Notes under the pieces: model-generated
Database searches by the model: none
Seen by the model: only the letters and a program-made list of their open reading frames with translations
What the model was told of the DNA's origin: nothing
Shown: positions 1-9,714 of the stretch, piece by piece
Numbering within the stretch: the first letter of the stretch is position 1
Layout: every line of letters begins with the position of its first letter
Program-made: the position numbers and the translations under genes
Assembly (NCBI GenBank): GCA_023381645.1
Contig: JAMCRJ010000090.1
Location: 1 to 25,781, forward strand
Length of the DNA: 25,781 nucleotides
Reading direction: 5' to 3'
Source: Gammaproteobacteria bacterium
GTDB taxonomy: Bacteria; Pseudomonadota; Gammaproteobacteria; Acidithiobacillales; Acidithiobacillaceae

Positions 1-646
1 TCTGGCCGTGGTTGAATACGGGGATGGGATGCCCGGCCAGGATTTTCTGCGTAAAGCTGAAATAGGCCATATCGGGACGCCCCCAAGGGCCATAGACTGT
101 AAAAAACCGCAATCCAGTACTGGGAATGCCATAAAGATGAGCATAGCTGTGCGCCATAAGCTCACCCGCCCGCTTGGTGGCCGCATAAAGGCTGACCGGA
201 TGATCTACTGGGTCGTGGACACTGTAAGGTAAACGATTGTTGGCACCGTATACCGAACTGGAAGAAGCGAAAAGCAGATGATCGACGCCTTGCGCCCGGC
301 AGCCCTCCAGCACATTCAGAAATCCAACGACATTACTGTCCACGTAGCTGTGCGGTGCTTTCAGGGAGTGCCGCACCCCCGCCTGAGCCGCGAGGTTGAC
401 GACGACATCAAAGTGGGGGCCTGCAAAAAGCGTCTGCATACCCTCGCGATCGGCCAGATCCAGAGGTTGGAACTGGAAGGCTGGGTGCCCCTCCAGTTGC
501 GCCAGACGGTCGCGTTTCAGACCGGGATCGTAGTAATCATTGAGGTTGTCTATCGCGCTGACAACCCAACCGTCGGCCAACAGACGACGCGCCAGATGAA
601 AACCGATAAAACCCGCAGCACCGGTAACAAGTATTCTGCCTTCCAT
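1..646 (-). CDS. NAD-dependent nucleotide-sugar epimerase, UDP-glucuronate 4-epimerase-like (3' part outside window)
   Basis: This is the first 215 codons of an extended short-chain dehydrogenase/reductase; the gene runs off the left edge. My translation shows the NAD-binding glycine motif GAAGFIG at residues 9-15, a serine cluster before VYG at about 128-134, and the catalytic pair Y154/K158 (YAATK). The stretch from DNLNDYYD at 33-40 resembles UDP-glucuronate or UDP-glucose 4-epimerases of the CapI/LspL type, which make nucleotide sugars for capsule or LPS. The ATG at 646-644 shares its A with the TGA of hldD (TGATG), so the two are very probably translationally coupled and co-transcribed. 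Substrate specificity cannot be fixed without the C-terminal half. The family is certain; the exact sugar is inference. Confidence 0.85.
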   Translation of the reverse strand, partial: MEGRILVTGAAGFIGFHLARRLLADGWVVSAIDNLNDYYDPGLKRDRLAQLEGHPAFQFQPLDLADREGMQTLFAGPHFDVVVNLAAQAGVRHSLKAPHSYVDSNVVGFLNVLEGCRAQGVDHLLFASSSSVYGANNRLPYSVHDPVDHPVSLYAATKRAGELMAHSYAHLYGIPSTGLRFFTVYGPWGRPDMAYFSFTQKILAGHPIPVFNHGQ

Positions 647-1635
647 CAGGTCGTCCGTTCCGTGAGCCATTGCACATAGCGATCCACACCCTGTCCCACG
701 GTCAAAAAGGTTCTATCATATCCCGCGCCGCGCAGCTTACCGATTTCCGCCTGGGTGAAGCTCTGGTACTTACCATTCAGGGCTTCGGGCATATTGACAT
801 AACGAATGGCTTGCGTTTTCTGCAGTGCGGACAGGGTTAGTGTCGGGCGGTTTGCGCGGTGCTCCAGGCTATTGATAACGGCGACTGCCATCTCGTTGAA
901 ACTCCGCGCCTGTCCTGTGCCTACATTGTAAATTCCGCTGTGCGGGTGATCCAGGAAATGCATATTGACGGAAACCACATCGTCTATATAGATGAAATCA
1001 CGCCGTTGTTCACCATCGGCATAGCTACCAGACCCGGCAAACAGGCGAACATGGTTGTCCAGCCGATATTGGTTGTAAAAGTGCAGCGCTACCGAGGCCA
1101 TGCGGTTTTTGTGAAACTCGCGTGGACCGTAGACGTTAAAATAGCGAAAGCCATGTACCGGCGCCCGCAAATCCGCCCAGATCTGCCGGATATACTGGTC
1201 GAACTGGAATTTGCTGAATCCGTAGACGTTGAGGGGCGATTCGGCGTAGCGCTCCTCGACAAAGACACCAGTCATGCCGTAGACCGAGGCGCTGGAGGCA
1301 TAAAGGAAGGGAATATCATGATGTTGGCACCAATGCAGCAGTACTTTGCTGAAAGTGAAGTTGTTTTCCATGACATAACGGCCATCTGTCGCCATCGTAT
1401 CGGAGCATGCGCCTTCATGGAAAACGGCGTCTACACCCTTCAGATGTTTGTTCTCCAGCAGCCGAAGAAAAGCCTCTGCCTCCATGTAATCGGCAATTTC
1501 CAGATCGGTGAGATTGAGAAACTTGTCGGCGCGGCTCAGATGATCGACGACGAGAATATCCGTAATGCCCCGTTGATTGAGGGCCTGCACGAGATTGGCG
1601 CCGATGAAACCGGCCCCGCCAGTGACGATATACAT
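646..1635 (-). CDS. hldD: ADP-L-glycero-D-manno-heptose 6-epimerase
   Basis: HldD (RfaD) epimerises ADP-D-glycero-D-manno-heptose to the L-glycero form, the last step in making the heptose donor for the LPS inner core; it acts in the cytoplasm. The 329-residue protein is slightly longer than the E. coli enzyme (310). It has the NAD motif GGAGFIG at 6-12, a conserved FHEGACS stretch at 72-78, serine near 116 (SSASVYG), and the catalytic YGFSK at 138-142. RYFNVYGPRE at about 164-173 is also typical of the family. The ATG at 1635 follows a near-perfect ribosome site (AAGGAGGAG). Its stop overlaps the start of the next epimerase gene, which suggests a two-gene or longer surface-sugar operon. Confidence 0.95.
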   Translation of the reverse strand: MYIVTGGAGFIGANLVQALNQRGITDILVVDHLSRADKFLNLTDLEIADYMEAEAFLRLLENKHLKGVDAVFHEGACSDTMATDGRYVMENNFTFSKVLLHWCQHHDIPFLYASSASVYGMTGVFVEERYAESPLNVYGFSKFQFDQYIRQIWADLRAPVHGFRYFNVYGPREFHKNRMASVALHFYNQYRLDNHVRLFAGSGSYADGEQRRDFIYIDDVVSVNMHFLDHPHSGIYNVGTGQARSFNEMAVAVINSLEHRANRPTLTLSALQKTQAIRYVNMPEALNGKYQSFTQAEIGKLRGAGYDRTFLTVGQGVDRYVQWLTERTT

Positions 1636-1738
1636 GCGTACTCCTCCTTTTGCGGCTATGATAACAGAAAGCAGGCGCCTTCCTACAAGGTGCCACCACT
1701 CTGCTCTTTCCCCAGGCTCACACCTGCCCTTATTCCTG

Positions 1739-1765
1739 TTGCAAAAATCAGATAGTGCCTATAGA
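1739..1765 (+). promoter_or_regulatory. Possible sigma-70 promoter for the antiporter gene
   Basis: In the 157-base divergent gap between hldD and the antiporter gene, TTGCAA (1739-1744) lies 15 bases before TATAGA (1760-1765). The spacing is short, so this is a weak guess. On the other strand TATCAT (1658-1663) could be the -10 of hldD, but I see no good -35 for it. Nothing else clear is in this gap. Confidence 0.25.
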
Positions 1766-1792
1766 GGGGCACTGCCATGTCCGAGGAGGAAC

Positions 1793-3778
1793 ATGCAAGA
1801 CCACGGCCTGTTGACGACCATCCTGCTCTTGGCTACCGGAGTGCTGCTGGTTGGCTTTCTGCGCCACCTGCGTCTGCCGGCAGTCTTTGCATATCTTTTG
1901 ACAGGCGTCATTCTGGGTCCGCACGCGCTGGCCGTAGTGCCCGATCTTGCCAGCACCCGGCAGCTTGCCGCCTTCGGGGTGGTTTTTCTGATGTTTACCA
2001 TCGGCCTGGAATTCAGTCTCGCGCAGTTTCTGAGTATGCGCCGCCTGGTATTTGGCATGGGACTAGCTCAGGTCGTTCTGACCAGTCTGGTCTTTGTCGG
2101 CATCGCGTTGCTCATCCCGCTTTCCTGGAAGACGGGTGTGATCCTCGGTGGAATTCTGGCCATGTCATCCACTGCCATGGTGGTGCGGGCACTGGCCGAA
2201 AAAATGGAAATACAGACCCGGCATGGGCGTATCGCCGTAAGTGTGCTGCTGTTCCAGGATCTCGCCGTGGTCCCGTTACTGATCCTGATCCCTGCGCTTG
2301 CGGGTTCGGCCAACGATCTCGCAGATGACCTGGCCATGGCCGGACTGAAGGCGGTGCTGGTGCTGTTGGTCCTGCTGGTGGTCGGGCGGCCGGTGATGCG
2401 ACCCTGGTTTCAGCTCGTGGCCAATCGCAAGTCGACAGAGTTGTTCATGCTCAATGTGTTACTGGTGACCCTCGGGCTCGCGTGGATTACCGAACAGGCG
2501 GGATTATCGCTGGCACTGGGTGCTTTTGTAGCGGGGATGCTGATTTCCGAGACGGCTTACCGCTATCAGGTGGAAGCGGACATCGCGCCTTTTCGCGATA
2601 TTTTACTGGGTCTTTTTTTCGTTACCATTGGCATGCTCGTGGATTTGCCGGCGTGGTGGGCGAATCTGGGTTGGGTCATAATCGTGCTAGCCATGATTTT
2701 GCTGCTCAAGGGTGCGCTGGTCTGGGGACTCGCACGTCTTTTCGGTTATGAGCCGGGCGTGGCATTGCGCTCAGCCATTGTACTGGCACAGGCGGGTGAG
2801 TTTGGTTTCGTGCTGCTGGCGTTAGCCAACCAGTATCAATTGTTGCCTGCCCATGTGCTGCAACCGGTTCTCGGAGGCATGCTCTTGTCCATGATGCTCG
2901 CACCTGTTCTGGTGGAGCGTAACGGATGGTTGACCCGCAAAATGGTAGGCAGCTATCGCCACCATCGTGATCAGCAACTGGCGGATATCCGTTCCGCAAA
3001 TTTGCAGGCTCATGTTGTGCTATGCGGCTATGGGCGGGTGGGACAGAGTGTGGGGCGGGTTCTGGAAGAAGAGGGTATCCCCTTTGTGGCGCTCGATCTA
3101 GACCCGGTACGAGTGCGCCAGGCGCAGTCGGCGGGCGAGTCCATTTTTTATGGCGACGCCAGTCGTCGCGATGTGTTGCAGGCGGCAGGCATTTTTTCTG
3201 CACGGGCCGTGGTCATTACGTATGCGAACGTCACCTCCAGCCAGAGGGTCCTGTCCATTATCAAGGAACTACGCCCGGACCTGCCAGTCGTCGTGCGGGC
3301 CCACGACGACAGCCAGTTGGAGAGACTGGAGGCCGCCGGCGCCGATGAAGTCGTGCCGGAAGTAACCGAAGGCGCCCTGATGCTGGCCTCACAGGCCTTG
3401 TTGCTGATCGGTTTCCCGATCAGTACGGTGCTGCGTCGAGTGCGACGTTTCCGGCAAGAGCGTTATCAGTTCTTCCGGGGAGCGTTCTGGGGGAGCTCAG
3501 AACCCGGTGAAGACCAGGGTTCGGCGCGACTGGCTTCCATTGCGCTGGGTGAAACCGCTTTTGCCCTCCATCTCAGCCTGCGCGAACTGAATCTCACCAG
3601 TTTTGGAGTGGTCGTAGTGGCCGTACGGCGCCACGGAATTCGCGGACGTGAACCGTCTCCCGATACGGTACTGCAACCTGGGGACGTGCTGGTGTTATTT
3701 GGGACACCTGCGGCACTTACCCAAGCTGAACTCTACGTCCTGGAAGGCAATAAAGTACAGGAAGCAGCGACGGTGTAA
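1793..3778 (+). CDS. CPA2-family monovalent cation:proton antiporter with RCK (TrkA) domains, KefB/KefC/YbaL-like
   Basis: This is an inner-membrane antiporter that probably exchanges K+ (or Na+) for H+. Residues 1-380 form the Na+/H+ exchanger domain with many hydrophobic segments. They carry family motifs such as GPHALA at 42-47, FQDLAVVP at 154-161 and [10 protein letters not shown] at 331-340. Residues about 406-540 are an RCK/TrkA-N nucleotide-binding domain (GYGRVG at 412-417, acidic D435/D437, GDAS at 454-457). Residues about 575-650 look like a TrkA-C domain. The frame stays open upstream, but ATG 1793 follows GAGGAGG at a good distance and gives 661 residues, near KefB/KefC size (about 600-620) plus the C-terminal domain. 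No KefF/KefG partner gene is adjacent. Ion choice is inference. Confidence 0.9.
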   Translation: MQDHGLLTTILLLATGVLLVGFLRHLRLPAVFAYLLTGVILGPHALAVVPDLASTRQLAAFGVVFLMFTIGLEFSLAQFLSMRRLVFGMGLAQVVLTSLVFVGIALLIPLSWKTGVILGGILAMSSTAMVVRALAEKMEIQTRHGRIAVSVLLFQDLAVVPLLILIPALAGSANDLADDLAMAGLKAVLVLLVLLVVGRPVMRPWFQLVANRKSTELFMLNVLLVTLGLAWITEQAGLSLALGAFVAGMLISETAYRYQVEADIAPFRDILLGLFFVTIGMLVDLPAWWANLGWVIIVLAMILLLKGALVWGLARLFGYEPGVALRSAIVLAQAGEFGFVLLALANQYQLLPAHVLQPVLGGMLLSMMLAPVLVERNGWLTRKMVGSYRHHRDQQLADIRSANLQAHVVLCGYGRVGQSVGRVLEEEGIPFVALDLDPVRVRQAQSAGESIFYGDASRRDVLQAAGIFSARAVVITYANVTSSQRVLSIIKELRPDLPVVVRAHDDSQLERLEAAGADEVVPEVTEGALMLASQALLLIGFPISTVLRRVRRFRQERYQFFRGAFWGSSEPGEDQGSARLASIALGETAFALHLSLRELNLTSFGVVVVAVRRHGIRGREPSPDTVLQPGDVLVLFGTPAALTQAELYVLEGNKVQEAATV

Positions 3779-3824
3779 GGTTTTGGGCAGGGTGGAGTGG
3801 CAACAATGTGCGCGCGGTGCTATG

Positions 3825-3852
3825 TTTGCGGACGCCTGCTCAACCGTATAAA
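3825..3852 (+). promoter_or_regulatory. Possible sigma-70 promoter for acs
   Basis: TATAAA at 3847-3852 is a good -10 match. A weak -35, TTTGCG, sits at 3825-3830 with a 16-base spacer. Transcription would start near 3859, only about 15 bases before the acs ATG. The gap between the antiporter gene and acs is 95 bases, so acs could also be read from upstream. Confidence 0.3.
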
Positions 3853-3873
3853 CCACTTCACCAGGTACTTTTT

Positions 3874-5841
3874 ATGTCGACATCCATAGACTCCACCTTA
3901 TCCGAAACACGATCCTTCCCTGTTCCCGCCCATTTCGCCGGTCAGGCCAATATGGATGCGGAAATCTTCGCTCGCCTGAACCGGCAAGCGACGGAGAACC
4001 CCGAGGGTTTTTGGGGGGACCTGGCGCGTCAGCATCTGGACTGGGATGTCCCGTTTCAGCGTGTGTTGGAGGTGGATCAGGCGCCCTTCTATCGCTGGTT
4101 CGGCGGCGGTCAACTCAATGTAGCGTACAACTGCGTGGATCGGCACCTCGGGGGGGCCACACGCCATAAAGCAGCATTGATATGGGAGGGCGAGGATGGC
4201 AGTGTGCGGACCGTGACCTACGCACAACTGCATCGGGAAATGAGCCTTTTTGCCAATGCGCTCAAACATCAGGGGGTGCAAAAGGGGGACCGGGTCGCGA
4301 TCTACATGCCCATGGTGCCGGAAGCGATCATCGCCATGCTTGCCTGCGCGCGGATTGGGGCGATCCATACCGTGGTGTTTGGCGGATTCTCGGCAGAGGC
4401 CCTCAAGGACCGTTTGGAGGACACGGATGCCAAGGTGCTGATCACCGCCGATGGTGCCTGGCGTGCAGGAAAGGTGGTGCCACTCAAACGCCATGCGGAT
4501 CAGGCTCTGCTGCGCGAGCATGAACATTCCGTACGGCACGTCATTGTCCTGCGCCGTACCGGGGCGGATATCGACATGCAGGAGGGCCGCGATATCTGGT
4601 GGGAGGATGCCGTCGCCGACGCGAGCGCTGACTGCCCTGCCCTGCCCATACAGGCTGAGGATCCGCTCTTCATTCTTTACACCTCGGGTAGTACTGGCAA
4701 ACCCAAGGGCATATTCCACAGCAGTGCAGGCTATCTGCTCTGGACCATGCTCACCACTCGCTGGGTATTCGATGTCAAGCCGGAAGATGTGTACTGGTGC
4801 ACCGCGGACATCGGCTGGATCACCGGCCACAGCTACGTGGTCTATGGCCCGCTGGCCAACGGTGCCACCGTCTTCCTTTATGAAGGGGCGCCCATGCATC
4901 CGCAACCGGATCGGTTCTGGAAAATGATTGCACGGCATGGCGTCAGTATTCTCTACACCGCCCCTACGGCGGTACGCGCCTTCATGAAAATGGGCGATGA
5001 ATGGCCACAGCGCCATGACCTCTCCAGTCTGCGGCTTCTGGGTTCGGTGGGTGAACCTATGAATCCGGAGGCCTGGATGTGGTATTACCAACAGATTGGC
5101 GGTGGGCGCTGCCCGGTAGCCGATACCTGGTGGCAAACGGAAACCGGGGGACACATGATCGCGCCGTTGCCTGGCGTGACAGCCAACAAACCAGGTTCTT
5201 GCGCCCTACCCCTCCCCGGCATCAGTGCGCGCATTGTGAACGACCAGGGCGCCCCCATCACCGCCCCCGATGCCGGCGGCTACCTGATCATTGATCGGCC
5301 GTGGCCAGGCATGCTGCGCGGCGTCTGGGGTAATCCGGAGCGCTATGTAGAGAGTTACTGGGCCAAGTTTGATAATCGCTACTACATTGCCGGAGACAGT
5401 GCGCGCCGCGATGCGGACGGTTATTTCTGGGTGATGGGGCGTATTGATGACGTACTCAATGTCTCTGGGCACCGTCTGGGTACGGCGGAGGTGGAATCGG
5501 CATTGGTGGCGCACCCGGCGGTCTCGGAAGCAGCGATTGTTGGAATTCCGCATGAAATCAAAGGAGAGGCCATTTGTGCTTTTGTTGTACTGAAACATCA
5601 ACATCAGGGTGACGATCGTGATGAACTGGGTGCGGCGCTGCGCGCGCAGGTGACCGAATTGATCGGTGCGATCGCCCGACCCGACGATATTCGGTTCACC
5701 GATGCTCTGCCCAAAACCCGTTCCGGCAAAATCATGCGCCGCCTGTTGCGCTCCATCGCCCGTGGTGAAGAGGTCACACAAGACATGAGCACGCTGGAAG
5801 ATGAAGGTACCTTACAGAACCTGGGTACCGTAAAGCGATAA
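3874..5841 (+). CDS. acs: Acetyl-coenzyme A synthetase (AMP-forming)
   Basis: Acs activates acetate with ATP to acetyl-AMP and then acetyl-CoA in the cytoplasm. The 655-residue product matches the E. coli length (652). Visible motifs are the P-loop-like [11 protein letters not shown] at 269-279, [10 protein letters not shown] at 417-426 (W420 corresponds to the acetate-pocket tryptophan), [10 protein letters not shown] at 504-513 and [13 protein letters not shown] at 522-534. The C-terminal lysine K619 lies in PKTRSGKI, the residue that is acetylated to silence the enzyme in other bacteria. The frame is open upstream, but ATG 3874 matches the family N-terminus; its ribosome site (AGGT) is weak. 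No acetate kinase, pta or actP gene is nearby. In an acidophile the enzyme could help remove toxic free acetate (inference). Confidence 0.96.
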   Translation: MSTSIDSTLSETRSFPVPAHFAGQANMDAEIFARLNRQATENPEGFWGDLARQHLDWDVPFQRVLEVDQAPFYRWFGGGQLNVAYNCVDRHLGGATRHKAALIWEGEDGSVRTVTYAQLHREMSLFANALKHQGVQKGDRVAIYMPMVPEAIIAMLACARIGAIHTVVFGGFSAEALKDRLEDTDAKVLITADGAWRAGKVVPLKRHADQALLREHEHSVRHVIVLRRTGADIDMQEGRDIWWEDAVADASADCPALPIQAEDPLFILYTSGSTGKPKGIFHSSAGYLLWTMLTTRWVFDVKPEDVYWCTADIGWITGHSYVVYGPLANGATVFLYEGAPMHPQPDRFWKMIARHGVSILYTAPTAVRAFMKMGDEWPQRHDLSSLRLLGSVGEPMNPEAWMWYYQQIGGGRCPVADTWWQTETGGHMIAPLPGVTANKPGSCALPLPGISARIVNDQGAPITAPDAGGYLIIDRPWPGMLRGVWGNPERYVESYWAKFDNRYYIAGDSARRDADGYFWVMGRIDDVLNVSGHRLGTAEVESALVAHPAVSEAAIVGIPHEIKGEAICAFVVLKHQHQGDDRDELGAALRAQVTELIGAIARPDDIRFTDALPKTRSGKIMRRLLRSIARGEEVTQDMSTLEDEGTLQNLGTVKR

Positions 5842-5850
5842 TAATCACTT

Positions 5851-5869
5851 CTGCGCGCAGCGTGCGCAG
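5851..5869. terminator. Hairpin between convergent acs and clpB
   Basis: CTGCGC (5851-5856) and GCGCAG (5864-5869) can pair around a 7-base loop in the 63-base gap between the convergent acs and clpB stops. There is no T-run on either side, so a bidirectional terminator role is only a guess from position. Confidence 0.3.
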
Positions 5870-5904
5870 TGTCATCAAGGTACCATCTTACGCCAGCTGA
5901 TTCC

Positions 5905-8508
5905 TTACAGGAGCCCGCCTTGTCCGACAAAGGTAAGGCTGTCTCCTTCAAGAACCACTTCAATAATCTCACCCGGTCCGAAGTCACCGCGCAGGAGTTT
6001 CTGGGCAAGGGGATTTTCGATCTCCCGCTGAATCACCCTTTTCAGGGGACGGGCGCCGTAGACGGGGTCATAACCGACCTCGGCCAGATGCTCCAGCGCG
6101 CCATCACTGAGCACCAAATCCATATCCCGCTCGCGCAGGCGTGCCCGCAGGAAGCCCATCTGAATCCCGGTAATCTCACGGAGCTGCACTGCGGTGAGGG
6201 GGCGGAAGATGACCAGATCATCAATGCGGTTGAGGAACTCCGGGCGGAAGTGATTCTGCACCACGTCCAGTACCGCCACGCGCATACCGTCATATTCCCC
6301 TTTGCGACTGAATTCCTGAATTCGGTCGGAGCCGAGGTTGGAAGTCATGACGATGACGGTATTGCGGAAATCTACTGTGCGCCCCTGGCCATCGGTGAGC
6401 CGACCGTCATCCAGTACCTGCAGAAGGATATTGAAGACTTCCGGGTGGGCCTTCTCCACCTCGTCCAGCAATACGACCGAATATGGTTTGCGCCGCACCG
6501 CTTCAGTGAGATAGCCGCCTTCTTCATAACCTACATATCCCGGAGGCGCGCCAATGAGCCGTGCCACCGAATGCTTCTCCATGAATTCGCTCATGTCGAT
6601 GCGCACCAGATGATCTTCACTGTCGAAGAGGAATTCGGCTAGGGCTTTGGTCAACTCCGTTTTACCGACGCCCGTGGGGCCAAGGAAAAGGAAAGAACCA
6701 TTAGGACGCTTGGGGTCAGACAGTCCTGCCCGGGAGCGGCGAATGGCGTTGGATACCGCGGCCACGGCCTCGCTCTGGCCCACTACCCGCGCCTGCAGAC
6801 GCTCCTCCATTTTGAGGAGTTTTTCTTTTTCGCCCTCCAACATTTTGGAGACAGGAATGCCGGTCCAGCGGGCCACCACTTCGGCGATCTCCTCCTCACC
6901 CACCTCAGTGCGCAACAAGGTGGGTTTAGCGCCTGAACCTGCTGATTGTGCATGGATTTCCGCAGTATGGAGCTGTGCTTCCAATGCCGGAATAGAGCTG
7001 TATTGCAGTTCCGCCATACGCTCCAAGTCGTTGGCACGACGCGCCGTGTCCAGCTCGACGCGCTTTCGGTCCAGTTCTTTCTGAATCTGGGAGGTGCCTT
7101 CGATAGCCAGCTTTTCGCCTTTCCAAACCTCTTCCAGCTCCTGATATTTGCGATCTGACTCGTTGATTTGGGCCTGCAGGATATCCAGGCGCTTACGGCT
7201 GGCTTCATCCTTCTCCTTCTCCAGTGCCACGCGCTCGATGTTCAACTGAATGATGCGGCGCTCCAGTTCATCCAGTTCCTGAGGTTTGGAATCGATTTCC
7301 ATCTTAATGCGGGAGGCGGCTTCGTCCATCAGATCTATGGCTTTGTCAGGCAGATTACGGTCGGTGATATAGCGGTGTGAAAGCTGTGCTGCGGCGACCA
7401 GCGCCGGATCGGTAATGCGTACCCCATGATGAGCTTCATAGCGTTCTTTCAGGCCACGCAAAATGGCGATGGCGTCTTCCACACTGGGTTCATCCACCAG
7501 CACCCGCTGGAAACGTCGTTCCAGCGCCGCATCTTTTTCAATATATTTACGATATTCATCCAGTGTGGTGGCACCGATGCAATGTAACTCGCCACGCGCC
7601 AGCGCCGGCTTGAGCATATTGCCCGCGTCCATGGAGCCCTCAGCCTTGCCAGCCCCCACCAGGGTATGGATTTCATCAATAAAAAGAATGATTTTACCCT
7701 CACTCTTCTCTAGGTCGTTCAATAAAGACTTCAGGCGTTCCTCGAACTCACCGCGAAACTTGGCGCCCGCAATCAGTGCCCCCAAATCCAGACCGAGCAA
7801 GCGTTTGTCCCTCAGTGATTCCGGCACTTCGCCATTAATCAAGCGCAGTGCCAGACCTTCGACAATAGCGGTTTTGCCCACACCGGGTTCGCCGATCAAC
7901 ACCGGATTATTTTTGCTGCGCCGCAGCAATACCTGAATGGTCCGGCGGATTTCGTCGTCACGGCCGATCACTGGGTCCAGCTTGCCTTGACTGGCCCGCT
8001 CGGTATAGTCGATGGTATATTTCTCCAGCGCCTGACGTTGCTCTTCGGCATTGGCATCATTGATTTTTTCCCCGCCATGCAGATCGTGGACGGCCTGTTC
8101 CAGATCCTTGGTGGTGGCACCCGCCTCTTTCAGGAGGCGCCCAGCTTCGCCCTTGTCGTCCATCAAGGCCAGCAGGAAGTGTTCGGTGGAAATATATGTG
8201 TCGCCGCGCTTCTGGCCTATCTTGTCGGCCAGATTGAGCATGTTGGTGAGATCGCGGCCTACCTGCACCTCGCCTGGGTGCCCTTGTACTTTCGGCATGG
8301 ACTCCAGCGCGCGATTCAACTGATTGCGCAGGGCATCGACCCGTACTCCGGCTTTTGACAGGAGTGGCCGGGCGATACCTCCTTCCTGATCAAGAAAAGC
8401 AGCGAGCAAGTGGACGGGCTCCATCTGCTGGTGATCCTGCGCCAGCGCAAGACTCTGGGCATCCTGAAAAGCCTGTTGGAATTTGGTAGTCAGTTTGTCG
8501 GTACGCAT
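5905..8508 (-). CDS. clpB: ATP-dependent disaggregase chaperone ClpB
   Basis: ClpB is a cytoplasmic AAA+ hexamer that threads aggregated proteins through its pore with DnaK. The 867-residue protein has the full order: Clp N-domain (about 1-145), first AAA domain with Walker A GEPGVGKT at 206-213 and Walker [10 protein letters not shown] at 273-281, a coiled-coil M-domain at about 400-525, and a second AAA domain with Walker A GPTGVGKT at 610-617 and Walker B VVLLDEVE at 678-685. The pore loop GYVGYEEGG is at 657-665. The M-domain and lack of a ClpP-binding IGF loop separate it from ClpA. The ATG follows GGGAG by 7 bases. It lies 39 bases after the MFS gene but has its own heat-shock promoter. 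Confidence 0.97.
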   Translation of the reverse strand: MRTDKLTTKFQQAFQDAQSLALAQDHQQMEPVHLLAAFLDQEGGIARPLLSKAGVRVDALRNQLNRALESMPKVQGHPGEVQVGRDLTNMLNLADKIGQKRGDTYISTEHFLLALMDDKGEAGRLLKEAGATTKDLEQAVHDLHGGEKINDANAEEQRQALEKYTIDYTERASQGKLDPVIGRDDEIRRTIQVLLRRSKNNPVLIGEPGVGKTAIVEGLALRLINGEVPESLRDKRLLGLDLGALIAGAKFRGEFEERLKSLLNDLEKSEGKIILFIDEIHTLVGAGKAEGSMDAGNMLKPALARGELHCIGATTLDEYRKYIEKDAALERRFQRVLVDEPSVEDAIAILRGLKERYEAHHGVRITDPALVAAAQLSHRYITDRNLPDKAIDLMDEAASRIKMEIDSKPQELDELERRIIQLNIERVALEKEKDEASRKRLDILQAQINESDRKYQELEEVWKGEKLAIEGTSQIQKELDRKRVELDTARRANDLERMAELQYSSIPALEAQLHTAEIHAQSAGSGAKPTLLRTEVGEEEIAEVVARWTGIPVSKMLEGEKEKLLKMEERLQARVVGQSEAVAAVSNAIRRSRAGLSDPKRPNGSFLFLGPTGVGKTELTKALAEFLFDSEDHLVRIDMSEFMEKHSVARLIGAPPGYVGYEEGGYLTEAVRRKPYSVVLLDEVEKAHPEVFNILLQVLDDGRLTDGQGRTVDFRNTVIVMTSNLGSDRIQEFSRKGEYDGMRVAVLDVVQNHFRPEFLNRIDDLVIFRPLTAVQLREITGIQMGFLRARLRERDMDLVLSDGALEHLAEVGYDPVYGARPLKRVIQREIENPLAQKLLRGDFGPGEIIEVVLEGDSLTFVGQGGLL

Positions 8509-8539
8509 TGAGTGGCTCCCGTGGGTTGTGTTGCTCAGG

Positions 8540-8568
8540 AAATGGGACTAGTCAGCCTCATTTTCAAG
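8540..8568 (-). promoter_or_regulatory. Sigma-32 (RpoH) heat-shock promoter of clpB
   Basis: Read on the minus strand, CTTGAAA (8568-8562) is followed after 15 bases by CCCATTT (8546-8540). This matches the published E. coli sigma-32 consensus (CTTGAAA, 11-16 bases, CCCATnT) at every defined position. Transcription would start about 25 bases before the clpB ATG, leaving room for the GGGAG ribosome site at 8520-8516. The -35 box lies inside the last codons of the MFS gene. The consensus is established knowledge; use in this organism is inferred. Confidence 0.88.
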
Positions 8569-9711
8569 AGCGGTTGCCGGCCGTAATGCCTGGATCAGGA
8601 ATAACCCCCCAAAAAGCGCCAGCGCCGACGCCGCGGCAAAGGTATTCTGTCCGCCCCAGTGGGCCCAGGTCCAGCCCGCCCCCAGGGCTCCCAGCCCTCC
8701 GCCCAATCCGTAAACGACGCTGGCATAGAGCGCCATACCTCGGGCGCGCAGAGCGCCGGGGAAACGCCCCGATACCCAGTGTACTGCCGCCAGATGGAAG
8801 GCTGCATAGCTGGCCGCATGGAGGCTTTGCACGAGTATGATCCACACCAACCCTGGCCACCAGGCGATCACGCCCCAGCGCAGAGCGGTCAGCACGAAGG
8901 CGCCAGTGAAAACCAGCGGTACGCCGAGGCGCCGGATAAGACGATCGCCCCACCAGAAAAAGACCACCTCGCAGAGTACGGCAAAACCCCACAGCATCCC
9001 GATTGCGGCACTGCCCAGGCCGTGCTGTTCCGCATAGATGGAATAGAAGGCGTAATAGGCCCCGTGACTGGCCTGTTCCAGTAGACCCGCCAGCAGGAAA
9101 AACCAGAGACTGATATGGCGTAGTATGCTGCTGAGGCGGGGGCGCGGTGCATCAGCGTCTGGCAGCGTGCCATAGGGCAGATAACGACTCGCTCCCCATG
9201 CTGCCACCAGAAAAATGGCGATACCGGGCAAAAACGCAGTCATTCCCCAGTGGGCAAGCAGCCCGCCCATGCCCAGCGACAAGGCGATAAATCCAAGGGA
9301 CCCCCAGAGTCGAATACGCCCATAGGCGGTGCCGCAGCGTTGTGCCCAGTCCATGGTGGTAGCATCCACCAGGGGTAGCGTTGCTGCCCAGAAGAAGGAA
9401 AAAGTCAGTGTGATCAGCAACAAGGCCGCAAAGTTACCGTGGGCCAACCCCAAGGCAAGGAAGCCCGCCGCAGTAATCAGCGCCGCCCAGGGGACGATCC
9501 GCCGGCTTCCCCAAAAATGCGCCAGCCAGCCCCAGAGATTGGGCGCCAGCACCTTACTGAACTGCACGGCCGCGGTGAGAATTCCGATTGCCAGAGGACC
9601 CTGGCCCTGGGCATGCAGCCATGGACCCCAGTAAGGCATAAACGCCCCCAGCGCGCAAAAGTACAGAAAATAGAAGGCGGCAAGCCAGCCCCCTTCCCGG
9701 TCTGCCTGCAT
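8548..9711 (-). CDS. MFS transporter, HcaT/LacY-like (MFS_1_like) family
   Basis: A 387-residue, strongly hydrophobic inner-membrane protein with about 12 predicted membrane segments. The N-terminus (FYFLYFCALGAFMPYWGPWL at 13-32) and the repeated aromatic and glycine-rich helices resemble the HcaT/3-phenylpropionate and nucleoside-symporter branch of the major facilitator superfamily. WGSLGFI at about 136-142 is typical of that branch. The substrate is unknown, and the HcaT name should not be read as function. The ATG lies 3 bases after the aroC stop, so it is co-transcribed with aroC. The last codons contain the -35 box of the clpB heat-shock promoter, which constrains both. Confidence 0.8.
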   Translation of the reverse strand: MQADREGGWLAAFYFLYFCALGAFMPYWGPWLHAQGQGPLAIGILTAAVQFSKVLAPNLWGWLAHFWGSRRIVPWAALITAAGFLALGLAHGNFAALLLITLTFSFFWAATLPLVDATTMDWAQRCGTAYGRIRLWGSLGFIALSLGMGGLLAHWGMTAFLPGIAIFLVAAWGASRYLPYGTLPDADAPRPRLSSILRHISLWFFLLAGLLEQASHGAYYAFYSIYAEQHGLGSAAIGMLWGFAVLCEVVFFWWGDRLIRRLGVPLVFTGAFVLTALRWGVIAWWPGLVWIILVQSLHAASYAAFHLAAVHWVSGRFPGALRARGMALYASVVYGLGGGLGALGAGWTWAHWGGQNTFAAASALALFGGLFLIQALRPATALENEAD

Positions 9712-9714
9712 ACC

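Noticed and set aside
859..1755. A 298-codon plus-strand ORF opposite hldD
   Set aside because: It is a shadow of hldD in GC-rich DNA; no family motif, and hldD is certain.
3799..3812. TGGCAACAATGTGC upstream of acs as a sigma-54 promoter
   Set aside because: The distance between the GG and GC elements is one base short of the strict sigma-54 spacing.
3898..5154. A 418-codon minus-strand ORF opposite acs
   Set aside because: It lies fully within acs, has no recognisable domain, and is explained by the codon bias of acs.
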